Origin: Micromonospora chokoriensis
GTDB lineage: Bacteria; Actinomycetota; Actinomycetes; Mycobacteriales; Micromonosporaceae
NCBI RefSeq assembly: GCF_900091505.1
Contig: NZ_LT607409.1
Span: forward strand, 1,116,001-1,180,000
DNA: 64,000 bases
Direction of reading: 5' to 3'
Shown: positions 50,523 to 59,986 of the stretch, in pieces
Numbering within the stretch: position 1 is the first letter of the stretch
Layout of the letters: every line of letters starts with the position of its first letter
Translations under genes and position numbers: made by a program
Notes under the pieces: model-generated
Seen by the model: the letters and a program-made list of their open reading frames with translations, nothing else
Database searches by the model: none
What the model was told of the DNA's origin: nothing

Positions 50523-50576
50523 GGAACGGATCGTTCCGGTCTGCTACTGTCATTGCAGAACGAAACATTCCGTTCC
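50523..50576. promoter_or_regulatory. Tandem TetR operator candidate
   Basis: GGAACG-gat-CGTTCC (50523-50537) is a perfect 6-bp inverted repeat. A related GAACG-n8-CGTTC (50558-50575) follows. Both lie in the gap between the TetR and epoxide hydrolase genes. Confidence 0.6.
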
Positions 50577-50590
50577 GAAGGAGTTCCGAG

Positions 50591-51727
50591 ATGACCGGCA
50601 CCGCGATCCGCCCGTTCCGCGTCGAGATCCCGCAGACCGCACTCGACGACCTGGCCGCCCGCCTGGACCGCACGATCTGGCCCGCCGACCTGCCCGGAGC
50701 CGGCGACACCTACGGAATGAGCACCGACCGCGTCCGCACCCTCGCCGAGCGGTGGCGCGACGGCTTCGACTGGCGTGCCGTCGAGGCCCGCCTGAACGCC
50801 CACCCGCAGTTCGTCACCGAGATCGACGGCGAGCAGATCCACTTCCTGCACGTCCGGTCGTCCCGCCCGGACGCCACCGCGCTGGTGCTCACCCACGGCT
50901 GGCCCGGCTCGGTGCTGGAGTACCTCGACGTGATCACGCCGCTCACCGAGCCCACCGATCCCAGCTCACCGGCCTTCCACCTGGTCATCCCGTCGCTGCC
51001 CGGCTTCGGCTTCTCCGGCCCGACCCGCAGCGCCGGGTGGAACCAGGAACGCACCGCCCGCGCCTGGGCCGAGCTGATGAACCGACTGGGGTACGACAGC
51101 TACGGCGCGGTCGGCAACGACGCCGGTTCGATGATCGCGCCGAAGCTGGGCCGGATCGACCGGGAGCACGTGCTCGGCGTCCACGTCACCCAGCTGTTCG
51201 CGTTCCCCTCCGGCGACCCGGCCGAGTTCGCCGGGCTGTCCGAGGCGGACCAGGCGGCGCTCGCGCACCTCCAGTGGTTCTACGAGAACAAGTTCTCCTT
51301 CAACCAGGTGCACAGCCAGCAGCCGCAGACCCTGGCGTTCGGCCTCGCGGACTCGCCGGTCGGCCTGCTCGCCTGGAACGCCCAACTCTTCGACGAGAGC
51401 CTGGACGCCGACTTTGTCCTGGCCAACGTGGCCGTCTACTGGTTCACCGGCACGGCCGCGTCGTCGATCCGGTTCTACTGGGAGGACGCCCACGCCGACC
51501 AGAAGCCGACCGAGCCGACCACCGCGCCGACCGCGGTGGCCATGTTCCCCGGCGACTTCCAGTCCATCCGTCGCTTCGCCGACCGGGACCACGCGAACAT
51601 CGTCCGGTGGACGGCGTACGAGAGCGACGTCGACGGCCGCGGCGACGTCGGTGGCCACTACGCCGCCCACCAGGCCCCCGATGTCCTGGTCGCCGACATC
51701 CGCGAGTTCTTCGCCAGCCTCACCTGA
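50591..51727 (+). CDS. Epoxide hydrolase (alpha/beta hydrolase with EHN domain)
   Basis: A 378-aa enzyme. An N-terminal EHN-type region (FRVEIPQTALDDLAARLDRTIWPAD) is followed by the hydrolase core: oxyanion motif HGWPGS, nucleophile Asp in VGNDAGSMI, and the general base His in GGHYAAHQAPD. This is the soluble epoxide hydrolase pattern. AAGGAG lies at normal spacing before the ATG. It is probably induced when the adjacent TetR binds ligand. Substrate unknown. Confidence 0.93.
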   Translation: MTGTAIRPFRVEIPQTALDDLAARLDRTIWPADLPGAGDTYGMSTDRVRTLAERWRDGFDWRAVEARLNAHPQFVTEIDGEQIHFLHVRSSRPDATALVLTHGWPGSVLEYLDVITPLTEPTDPSSPAFHLVIPSLPGFGFSGPTRSAGWNQERTARAWAELMNRLGYDSYGAVGNDAGSMIAPKLGRIDREHVLGVHVTQLFAFPSGDPAEFAGLSEADQAALAHLQWFYENKFSFNQVHSQQPQTLAFGLADSPVGLLAWNAQLFDESLDADFVLANVAVYWFTGTAASSIRFYWEDAHADQKPTEPTTAPTAVAMFPGDFQSIRRFADRDHANIVRWTAYESDVDGRGDVGGHYAAHQAPDVLVADIREFFASLT

Positions 51728-51766
51728 CCGACGCGAGCGCTCGCTCGACGAGACCACCAACTGCAC

Positions 51767-51844
51767 TTGATCGACTCGACTTCCTGAAAGTTGCGGTATC
51801 CCGGCGCTGGGACACCCCGACTCCGGCGAAGTCGAGTCGATCAA
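51767..51844 (+). repeat. Dispersed hairpin repeat, family 2, copy C (full-length)
   Basis: TTGATCGACTCGACTTC (51767-51783) and GAAGTCGAGTCGATCAA (51828-51844) are perfect 17-bp arms. Between them GGT-a-TCCC and GGGA-c-ACC form an inner stem. It lies between the epoxide hydrolase stop and khtT. It is the longest and best-formed of three related elements. Confidence 0.85.
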
Positions 51845-51917
51845 CGCGGGACCGGGTCAGGTTGAGCGCTGTCACTCCAAGATCTGCGCTTTGTTCACCA
51901 AGCGGTAGCCTTGGCGG

Positions 51918-52418
51918 GTGCGAGTACGTGTCGAGCAGACCGCCTTACCCGGGATCGGGGTACGCCACGATCTGGTGACGGAGTCCGGACGCCGCCTGGG
52001 CGTCGTCTCCCACCGCAACGGCCGCCGTGATCTGGTTCTCTACGATCCCGACGATCCTGACTCCTGCCAGGCGGACATTCCGCTGACCGACGACGAGGCC
52101 GAGGCTCTGGCCGACATCCTCGGCGCGTCGCTGATGCTCGGCCAGCTCTCCGGCCTCCGCGAGCAGGCGGCCGGGCTGCTCACCGAGCAGATCGCCATCC
52201 CGGCCGGTTCGCGGTACGTCAACCGCCAGTTGGCGGACACCAAGGCGCGTACCCGCACCAGCGCCTCCATCGTGGCGGTGCTGCGCGAAGGCGAAGTGAT
52301 CGTCTCGCCACTCCCCACCTTCCGCTTCGCAGCCGGCGACGTGGTGGTCGTCGTCGGGACCCGACGGGGTCTCGACGGCGTGTCCGCCATCCTCGCCGAC
52401 AGTGACCCGGACGGCTGA
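51918..52418 (+). CDS. khtT: Potassium/proton antiporter regulatory subunit (KhtT-like)
   Basis: A 166-aa cytoplasmic protein. The first 85 residues (GIGVRHDLVTESGRRLGVVSHRNGRRDLVLYDPDD) form the KhtT N-terminal domain, and the rest is a TrkA-C domain (IAIPAGSRYVNRQLADTKARTRTSASIVAVLREGEVIVSP) that binds nucleotide or ions. It is 5 nt before the antiporter gene, so it probably gates that protein. GTG start. Confidence 0.88.
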   Translation: MRVRVEQTALPGIGVRHDLVTESGRRLGVVSHRNGRRDLVLYDPDDPDSCQADIPLTDDEAEALADILGASLMLGQLSGLREQAAGLLTEQIAIPAGSRYVNRQLADTKARTRTSASIVAVLREGEVIVSPLPTFRFAAGDVVVVVGTRRGLDGVSAILADSDPDG

Positions 52419-52423
52419 GGCGG

Positions 52424-53629
52424 ATGCACGATTTCACCACGCTGCTCATCGAAGTCGGTGCGCTGCTGTTGCTGCTTGGCCTCCTCGGCCGGGTCAGCCG
52501 GCGCTTCGGCCTCTCGCCCATTCCCCTCTACCTGCTCGCCGGGCTGGCGTTCGGGCACGGCGGGCTGCTGCCACTCGCCGCCAGCGAGGAGTTCTTCGCG
52601 GTAGGCGCCGAAATCGGCGTCATCCTGCTGCTGGTGATGCTGGGCCTGGAGTATTCGGCCAATGAGTTGGTCGGCAACCTCCGCTCGGCGGCACCCGCAG
52701 GGCTGATCGACGGTGTCCTCAACGCGCTGCCCGGAGCGGGATTCGCCCTACTGCTCGGCTGGGACTGGGTCGCCGCCCTGGTGCTCGGCGGCATCACCTG
52801 GGTCTCCTCGTCGGGAGTGATCGCCAAGGTCCTCGCCGACCTGGGACGACTCGGTAACCGCGAGACCCCGGTGATCCTCTCGGTGCTGGTCATCGAGGAC
52901 CTGGCGATGGCCCTGTACCTGCCGCTCGTCACCGCTGTGCTGGCCGGCACGGGTCTGCTCGGCGGCGGGATCGCGCTCACCGTCGCGGTGGGCACGGTGC
53001 TGATCGTGCTGGTGGTCGCCATCCGGTACGGCCACCTGATCTCGTCCGCCCTGTCGGCCAAGGACCCGGAGGCGCTGCTGCTCGGCGTACTCGGCCTGAC
53101 GTTGCTGATCGCGGGCATCGCCGCGTCGCTCCAGGTGTCGGCGGCGGTCGGCGCGTTCCTCGTCGGCATCGCGCTCTCCGGCCCGGTGGCGCACCACGCC
53201 ACCGAACTGCTCTCCCCACTGCGGGACCTGTTCGCCGCCGTGTTCTTCGTCTTCTTCGGCCTGACCACCGACCCGCAGGACATCCCGCCGGTGCTGCTGC
53301 CGGCGCTCGCGCTGGCCATCGTCACCATGGGAACGAAGACGCTCACCGGCTACCTCGCGGCTCGCCGGGTCGGCATCGCCGAACCCGGTCGATGGCGGAC
53401 CGGCCTGGCGCTCGTACCCCGAGGTGAGTTCTCGATCGTCATCGCCGGTCTCGCGGTGGCCGCCGGGAGCGTCGAGCCGCGGTTGGCGGCGTTGGCCGCG
53501 ACGTACGTCCTGATCACGGTGGTGACCGGACCGATCCTGGCCCGGCTGCCGGACTTCCCGTGGTTCAAGCGGTGGCTGCGCAACCGCGCGGCTGCCCAGC
53601 GACAGGTGCCGATGCCGATCCACGACTGA
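52424..53629 (+). CDS. khtU: Potassium/proton antiporter (KhtU/Kef-like)
   Basis: A 401-aa CPA2-family antiporter with about 12 hydrophobic helices and no C-terminal TrkA domain, consistent with a separate KhtT subunit. LLLLGLLGRVSRRFGLSPIPLYLLAGLAFG starts the protein and GITWVSSSGVIAKVL and VLVIEDLAMALYLPL mark the ion path. It exchanges cations (likely K+) for protons. Confidence 0.92.
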   Translation: MHDFTTLLIEVGALLLLLGLLGRVSRRFGLSPIPLYLLAGLAFGHGGLLPLAASEEFFAVGAEIGVILLLVMLGLEYSANELVGNLRSAAPAGLIDGVLNALPGAGFALLLGWDWVAALVLGGITWVSSSGVIAKVLADLGRLGNRETPVILSVLVIEDLAMALYLPLVTAVLAGTGLLGGGIALTVAVGTVLIVLVVAIRYGHLISSALSAKDPEALLLGVLGLTLLIAGIAASLQVSAAVGAFLVGIALSGPVAHHATELLSPLRDLFAAVFFVFFGLTTDPQDIPPVLLPALALAIVTMGTKTLTGYLAARRVGIAEPGRWRTGLALVPRGEFSIVIAGLAVAAGSVEPRLAALAATYVLITVVTGPILARLPDFPWFKRWLRNRAAAQRQVPMPIHD

Positions 53630-53639
53630 CCGCGAACCA

Positions 53640-53839
53640 CCTGGTCCTCGTACGATCGCGCCCGAAGAGAGCGACGCCTTCGTGGTCGAGCAATTGCGCG
53701 GTCCGCTCGACGGCGCGGTCGTTGTCCCAATCCACGGGACGGCCACCGGGAGGGGCGAAAAGCCATTCCAGCCCCGTGACGAACTGAGCCTCGGCACCTC
53801 ACTGGAACTGTCGAACGTGGATTGCCATAGGAGCATCAT
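53640..53839 (-). pseudogene. Possible decayed coding fragment
   Basis: On the minus strand one frame reads EAQFVTGLEWLFAPPGGRP and continues VDWDNDRAVERTAQLLDHEG, which looks protein-like. It is cut by a stop upstream, and a neighbouring frame (LLWQSTFDSSSEV) seems to continue the sequence, so a frameshift is possible. No start or family is recognised. The whole 53630-54000 stretch otherwise shows no convincing gene. Confidence 0.25.
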
Positions 53840-54000
53840 CGATCGCTCTGTCGATGCGGGGGACCCGCCCATGCCAACGGTTGCGGAATTGCTCCCCACG
53901 GGGACTACCGCAGCACCCGGCGGCGGGTTACCGTTTCGCCCCAGCAGCCAGGTTCCGCAGGCAGCGTTGCCACCCGCGGGCCAGAGCGGAAGGTTGGCCG

Positions 54001-54432
54001 GTGAGCGTGCAGGAGTCGACGTTCCACGGCTTCGCGAACCCCGTCGATCCGAGCCCGGCGGAGTTGCGAGCTTGGGCGTACAAGCCCGATTCGGTGCCGT
54101 TGGCCTCGATGCCACCCGACTGGGACCTACTGGTATCCGGTGACCGACTGGTCCTGACGCTCTTCGAGTTAGCCATGGATCCGACCTGCCCGGCGCGTCG
54201 TTTCGCGTTGCACTGTCTCTACATCTACGCGGCCGACGGCATCCGGACGAACTTCCGCGCCCACCCCAAGCGCCGCTTCCGCAAACTCGTGGAACAGGCC
54301 GAGCGGGACGGCGACGAACTGATGAGGGTCTGGGCGCACAACGGCCGCGTGCTGTTGGCCCGGCCGGACCTCTTCGTCTATCGCGACTGGTGCGAAGGCG
54401 GCCTGGTCCGCGAGAACCGCCGCCTCGGCTGA
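54001..54432 (+). CDS. Conserved hypothetical protein
   Basis: A 143-aa soluble protein beginning VQESTFHGFANPVDPSPAEL and containing LRAWAYKPDSVPLASMPPDWDLL, FALHCLYIYAADGIRTNFRAHPKRRF and VLLARPDLFVYRDWCEGG. It has several aromatic residues and no membrane segment. The GTG at 54001 with GGAAGG upstream is the best start. No family is recognised. It lies upstream of the tandem hairpin array. Confidence 0.65.
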   Translation: MSVQESTFHGFANPVDPSPAELRAWAYKPDSVPLASMPPDWDLLVSGDRLVLTLFELAMDPTCPARRFALHCLYIYAADGIRTNFRAHPKRRFRKLVEQAERDGDELMRVWAHNGRVLLARPDLFVYRDWCEGGLVRENRRLG

Positions 54433-54604
54433 GGCTCGGCTGCTCGTCAGCGGCGATGGTGCTGTCTGCGCCACTGTCGAGCTGATGTCGCAAACGATTC
54501 ACGGGCTGCGGGGCCCTGAGCAACCGGGCTTCGCAACACCGTGGTGATGCCGTAAACGATTCAGCTCGAAAGGCTCGCTGCGGGATCTCCGCCTGCCATC
54601 GCGA

Positions 54605-55020
54605 GCGTCCCGGCCCGCGCCCCGCACGGGAACGGGCCGGGACCCCGCGCCGAGACCACCGGCGTCCCGGCCCGCACGTGAACGGGCCGGGACCCCCCGC
54701 CGAGACCACCGGCGTCCCGGCCCGCACGTGAACGGGCCGGGACCCCCCGCCGAGACCACCGGCGTCCCGGCCCGCACGTGAACGGGCCGGGACCCCCCGC
54801 CGAGACCACCGGCGTCCCGGCCCGCACGTGAACGGGCCGGGACCCCCCGCCGAGACCACCGGCGTCCCGGCCCGCACGTGAACGGGCCGGGACCCCCCGC
54901 CGAGACCACCGGCGTCCCGGCCCGCACGTGAACGTGAACGGGCCGGGACCCCCCGCCGAGACCACCGGCGTCCCGGCCCGCACGTGAACGTGAACGGGCC
55001 GGGACCCCCCGTGGGTCCCG
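54605..55020. repeat. Tandem array of 50-nt units, each a strong hairpin
   Basis: Units start at 54661, 54711, 54761, 54811, 54861 and 54911 (exact 50-nt period), then 54967 after a 6-nt duplication. A degenerate unit at 54605 precedes them. Each contains GTCCCGGCCCG-cacgtgaa-CGGGCCGGGAC, a perfect 11-bp stem. The linker is CCCCCCGCCGAGACCACCGG. A last GGGTCCCGGCCC at 55014-55025 pairs with the preceding half. The period is not a multiple of three, so the long minus-strand frames through it are not genes. It sits between convergent genes. Confidence 0.9.
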
Positions 55021-55040
55021 GCCCGTACGTTGGTTGCCGA

Positions 55041-55223
55041 TCAGTCCTGCTTCTGTTCCTTCTCAGGTCGACTCCGGTCGCCCGGTTCGGCGAACCTGCC
55101 GCCGACGACCCGGTCCCGGTAGGTCCCCTTGGTCACCCTGTCGAACTTCTCGCGGACGGTCTCGGCCAGCTCCTCCAACCGGTCTTCCGTCTGCTGGGCC
55201 ACGTTCTTCGCCGGCTCCGCCAT
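55041..55223 (-). CDS. Small charged helical protein, unknown
   Basis: A 60-aa protein of the form AEPAKNVAQQTEDRLEELAE, then TVREKFDRVTKGTYRDRVVGG, and ending RSRPEKEQKQD. Nearly all heptad-like with many Lys/Glu, it is likely a short coiled coil. The ATG at 55223 has GGGGGAG upstream. A longer frame reading to 55391 has no coding character. Its stop is close to the tandem array. Confidence 0.65.
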   Translation of the reverse strand: MAEPAKNVAQQTEDRLEELAETVREKFDRVTKGTYRDRVVGGRFAEPGDRSRPEKEQKQD

Positions 55224-55360
55224 CGCTCCCCCTCGCCATGCCGGTAGGTCCGGATTAATCCGATTGGACCCGCATTGACAGGTTAACCGAAGCGACCCGG
55301 GCCGCGCCGGGAAATCCGGTACGGCCCGGGCCGAGGAGGCAGATCCGGGTGAGCGGCGGG

Positions 55361-55801
55361 TCAGCGACCGGGCGTGCGGCGGGGCCGCCACACCACCAGC
55401 GCGGTGGACGTGCGGTTGGTCGGCACGAGGTCACTGCCGGGGAAGCGGGCCAGGGACTCCAGTTCGGCAATCCGGCGGTACGCGGCGTCGAGCTCCGCCT
55501 CCAGCCGAGCCACCCGCTGCTGAGCCTGCTCCAGCAGTCGCTCCAGCCCGATGATGCGCTTCACGCCGGCCAGGTTGATCCCGTCATCCTGGCTGAGTCG
55601 CTGCACCTCGCGCAGCAGCACCACGTCACGGACGCTGTACCGGCGGCCCCCGCCGGCGGCCCGGCCCGGCTGCACCAGCCCGAGTCGGTCGTACTGGCGC
55701 AGGGTCTGCGGATGCATCCCCGCCATGCGAGCCGCAACAGAGATCATCAACACCTTGGCCTCGTAGGCAGGGTCACCCGAACCGAGGAACTCGCCCGACA
55801 T
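55361..55801 (-). CDS. hspR: Heat-shock repressor HspR
   Basis: A 146-aa MerR-type regulator: VLMISVAARMAGMHPQTLRQYDRLGLVQPGR (HTH), then RYSVRDVVLLREVQRLSQDDGINLAGVKRII and a coiled-coil to the end. HspR represses the dnaK operon through HAIR sites, using DnaK as corepressor in Streptomyces. The start at 55801 (GGAGGTGA upstream) is preferred over ATG 55822 or GTG 55828. It lies 30 nt after the dnaJ stop as the last gene of dnaK-grpE-dnaJ-hspR. Confidence 0.93.
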   Translation of the reverse strand: MSGEFLGSGDPAYEAKVLMISVAARMAGMHPQTLRQYDRLGLVQPGRAAGGGRRYSVRDVVLLREVQRLSQDDGINLAGVKRIIGLERLLEQAQQRVARLEAELDAAYRRIAELESLARFPGSDLVPTNRTSTALVVWRPRRTPGR

Positions 55802-55831
55802 CCCGCTCACCTCCGCGTCCATCCCCACGCA

Positions 55832-57013
55832 CTAACTGACCCGACGCACCCGAGCGTCGAGATGTTCCCGGGCCGCCGGCGGGCTCTGCTCGGCGAACGC
55901 CTCCAGAGCGGCGCGCGCCTCGTCCGACAACCGGGCCGGAACGACCACGTCCAACGTGACCAGCAGGTCACCGGCCTGGCCGTCACGACGAACCACACCC
56001 TTGCCGCGGGCGCGCAACACGCGCCCGCTCGGCGTACCCGGTGGCACCCGCAGGGTCACCGCGCCGTCGAGCGTCGGCACCCGCAGGTCCGTGCCCAGCA
56101 CGGCCTCCGCGAAGGTGACCGGCACGGACAACGTCAGGTCGTCGCCGGTACGCCCGAACAGCTCGTCCGGTCGAACCTTGACGTGCACGAAGAGGTCGCC
56201 GGCCGGGCCGCCGCGCTCGCCCGGCTCACCGCGCCCGGCCAACCGGATGCGCTGACCGTCGGCCACCCCGGCCGGGAACCGCACGTTCATGGTGCGGGTC
56301 TTGGTGACGCCCCCGGTGCCGTGGCACTCCGGGCACTTCTCCTCGACGACAGTGCCGACGCCCTGACAGTTGCGGCACGGCTCGGAGAAGCTGAACGCCC
56401 CCTGGTCCCGGGTGGTGACCCCGGCACCGTGGCAGACCGGGCAGGTACGCGGCTGGGTGCCCGGCTTCGCCCCGTTGCCGTGGCAGGTGTCGCAGACTCC
56501 CGGCGCGCGCAGTGTCAGGGGCAGCGTCACCCCGCGCACCGCGTCACCGAAGTCGAGCGCCACCTCGGTCTCCACGTCCCGGCCACGGGCCGGACCGCGC
56601 GGCGCGGCCTGACCACCGGCCTGACCACCGCTGAAGATCGAGCTGAACAGGTCCTGGAAGCCGGCGCCGCCGAACCGACGGTCGCCGCCGCCGGCACCGC
56701 CGAACATGTCGGAGACGTCGAACGGCATGCCGCCCGGCTGGCCCCCGCCCCGTGCGTTGCGGCGGAAGGCTCCCGAGCCGAACAGCGAGCGCATCTCGTC
56801 GTACTCACGTCGGCGACCCGTGTCCGACAGCACGTGGTGTGCCTCGGAGGCAGCCTTGAACCGCTCCTCGGCCTTCGGGTCGCCCGGGTTGTGGTCCGGA
56901 TGCGACTCCCGGGCGATCTTGCGGTACGCCTTCTTGATGTCATCGGCGGAGGCGGCCTTGTCCACGCCGAGCACGGCGTAGAAGTCCTTCTCGATCCAGT
57001 CCTTGGAACTCAC
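55832..57013 (-). CDS. dnaJ: Chaperone DnaJ (type I)
   Basis: A 393-aa J-protein. The J domain carries HPDHNPGD, followed by a G/F region (GGAGFQDLFSSIFSGG) and four zinc repeats CDTCHGNG, CPVCHGAG, CRNCQGVG and CPECHGTG, then the substrate domain. It partners DnaK and GrpE in the same operon. The 82-nt gap from grpE contains a 17-bp hairpin. Confidence 0.97.
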   Translation of the reverse strand: MSSKDWIEKDFYAVLGVDKAASADDIKKAYRKIARESHPDHNPGDPKAEERFKAASEAHHVLSDTGRRREYDEMRSLFGSGAFRRNARGGGQPGGMPFDVSDMFGGAGGGDRRFGGAGFQDLFSSIFSGGQAGGQAAPRGPARGRDVETEVALDFGDAVRGVTLPLTLRAPGVCDTCHGNGAKPGTQPRTCPVCHGAGVTTRDQGAFSFSEPCRNCQGVGTVVEEKCPECHGTGGVTKTRTMNVRFPAGVADGQRIRLAGRGEPGERGGPAGDLFVHVKVRPDELFGRTGDDLTLSVPVTFAEAVLGTDLRVPTLDGAVTLRVPPGTPSGRVLRARGKGVVRRDGQAGDLLVTLDVVVPARLSDEARAALEAFAEQSPPAAREHLDARVRRVS

Positions 57014-57043
57014 CGGTCCGCCTCCTCTCGACCTTCATGGCCC

Positions 57044-57079
57044 GGCCGTCCCGCCCACCCGAGGGTGGGCGGGACGGCC
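57044..57079 (-). terminator. Intercistronic hairpin between grpE and dnaJ
   Basis: GGCCGTCCCGCCCACCC (57044-57060) and GGGTGGGCGGGACGGCC (57063-57079) are perfect 17-bp arms separated only by GA. Its place inside an operon suggests partial termination or RNA processing, not a full stop. Confidence 0.75.
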
Positions 57080-57095
57080 CGGTCACTGTCTCGCA

Positions 57096-57854
57096 CTATT
57101 CCGGATCCGCGACCGCGACCAGCGCGGGGCGCAGCAGCCGCTCACCGAGCTGGTAGCCGCGCCGCATGACCTGCACGCAGGTCGGCTCGCTGACGTCGGC
57201 CGAGGTCTGGTGCGCGACCGCCTCGTGCCGGGTCGGATCGAACGGGTCACCCTGCTCGCCGAAGGCGTTCAGGCCGAACTTGCCCAGCGCGGTGGTGAGT
57301 TGCTCCGCCACCGTGCCGAACGGCCCGACCAGGTCGCCGTGTTCCCGAGCGCGGTCCAGGTCGTCGAGGATCGGCAGCAGCGCGGCCAACACCGAACCCG
57401 TCGCCTGCTCCTGCACCAGGCTGCGGTCCCGGTCGACCCGCTTGCGGTAGTTGGCGTACTCCGCCGACACCCGCTGGAGGTCCCTGGTGCGCTCGTCCAG
57501 GTCGGCCCGGAGCGCCTCCAGTTCGGCACCGAGCGAGGTGCCCGGGCCGCCACCGTCCACCGGCTGCGCCGGGGCGTCCACCACCGCCGGACCGGACGGC
57601 TCCGGCCCGTCGGTGGCGTTGACCTCGACCTCGATCTCGTCGACCACGACCTCGGCGTCCTCGACGAGGCCCTCGGCCGGCACGCCGGTCTCCGCGTCGG
57701 CCGCGGTGCCCTCGGGCTCCGACGTGTCGATGAGCTTGCGGTTGTTGCGGATGACGACCCCCTCCCCGTCGCCGGTGGTCGGCTCCGTGGTCGCGGAGCC
57801 ACCCGGCGTCGACCCGGTGTCGTCCGGGTCGACGGCTCGTGGCTTCTGCGTCAT
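57096..57854 (-). CDS. grpE: Nucleotide exchange factor GrpE
   Basis: A 252-aa GrpE. The first 110 residues are acidic and disordered. The coiled coil spans about 110-160 (LEALRADLDERTRDLQRVSAEYANYRKRVDRDR) and a beta domain ends PTCVQVMRRGYQLGERLLRPALVAVADPE. It releases ADP from DnaK. It starts 42 nt after dnaK. The acidic N-terminus is longer than in E. coli. Confidence 0.96.
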   Translation of the reverse strand: MTQKPRAVDPDDTGSTPGGSATTEPTTGDGEGVVIRNNRKLIDTSEPEGTAADAETGVPAEGLVEDAEVVVDEIEVEVNATDGPEPSGPAVVDAPAQPVDGGGPGTSLGAELEALRADLDERTRDLQRVSAEYANYRKRVDRDRSLVQEQATGSVLAALLPILDDLDRAREHGDLVGPFGTVAEQLTTALGKFGLNAFGEQGDPFDPTRHEAVAHQTSADVSEPTCVQVMRRGYQLGERLLRPALVAVADPE

Positions 57855-57896
57855 GCGGCTACCTCATCCCCTTCGAAACGTGTCGGAGGCCGACGG

Positions 57897-59765
<1,869 letters not shown>

Positions 59766-59856
59766 CTTCGCTTCCTCGCTTCGTAAGGTTGTGCAGGTGA
59801 CGGGCGCTGCCCGCGGCTGCCTGGCGAGCACCGCCCGCAGCGGGCCCCACCACAAG

Positions 59857-59875
59857 TTGAGTGAACCTGGCTCAA
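59857..59875. promoter_or_regulatory. HAIR-type HspR site upstream of dnaK
   Basis: TTGAG-tgaacctgg-CTCAA has the same arm and N9 geometry as the site at clpB. The arms are five perfect bases each. Confidence 0.75.
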
Positions 59876-59902
59876 TACTGCCACGCGTTGGCCAATCGTC
59901 AA

Positions 59903-59923
59903 GTCGGGTTGAGTCAACCCGAC
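59903..59923. promoter_or_regulatory. Palindrome upstream of dnaK and the GTPase gene
   Basis: Ten-base arms (GTCGGGTTGA and TCAACCCGAC) around one G form a perfect 21-nt palindrome. It includes TTGAG but not the HAIR spacing. It could be an operator for either divergent gene. Confidence 0.5.
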
Positions 59924-59986
59924 GCAACCTCACTCGCAATTTCCGTCCGGTTGTCTTCCCTTGCATCGGTCGGGCACGCTTTAGCG

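Noticed and set aside
51860..51885. Possible third HAIR site (TTGAGCGCTGTCACTCCAA) before khtT
   Set aside because: Arms are imperfect (CTCC) and the spacing differs from the two clear sites.
54499..54983. Repetitive minus-strand frames of Gly/Arg/Pro-rich sequence
   Set aside because: They arise from the 50-nt tandem array. The period is not a multiple of three and the copies cycle through frames.
54605..55020. CRISPR-like tandem repeat
   Set aside because: Repeats are contiguous with identical linkers, there are no unique spacers and no cas genes.
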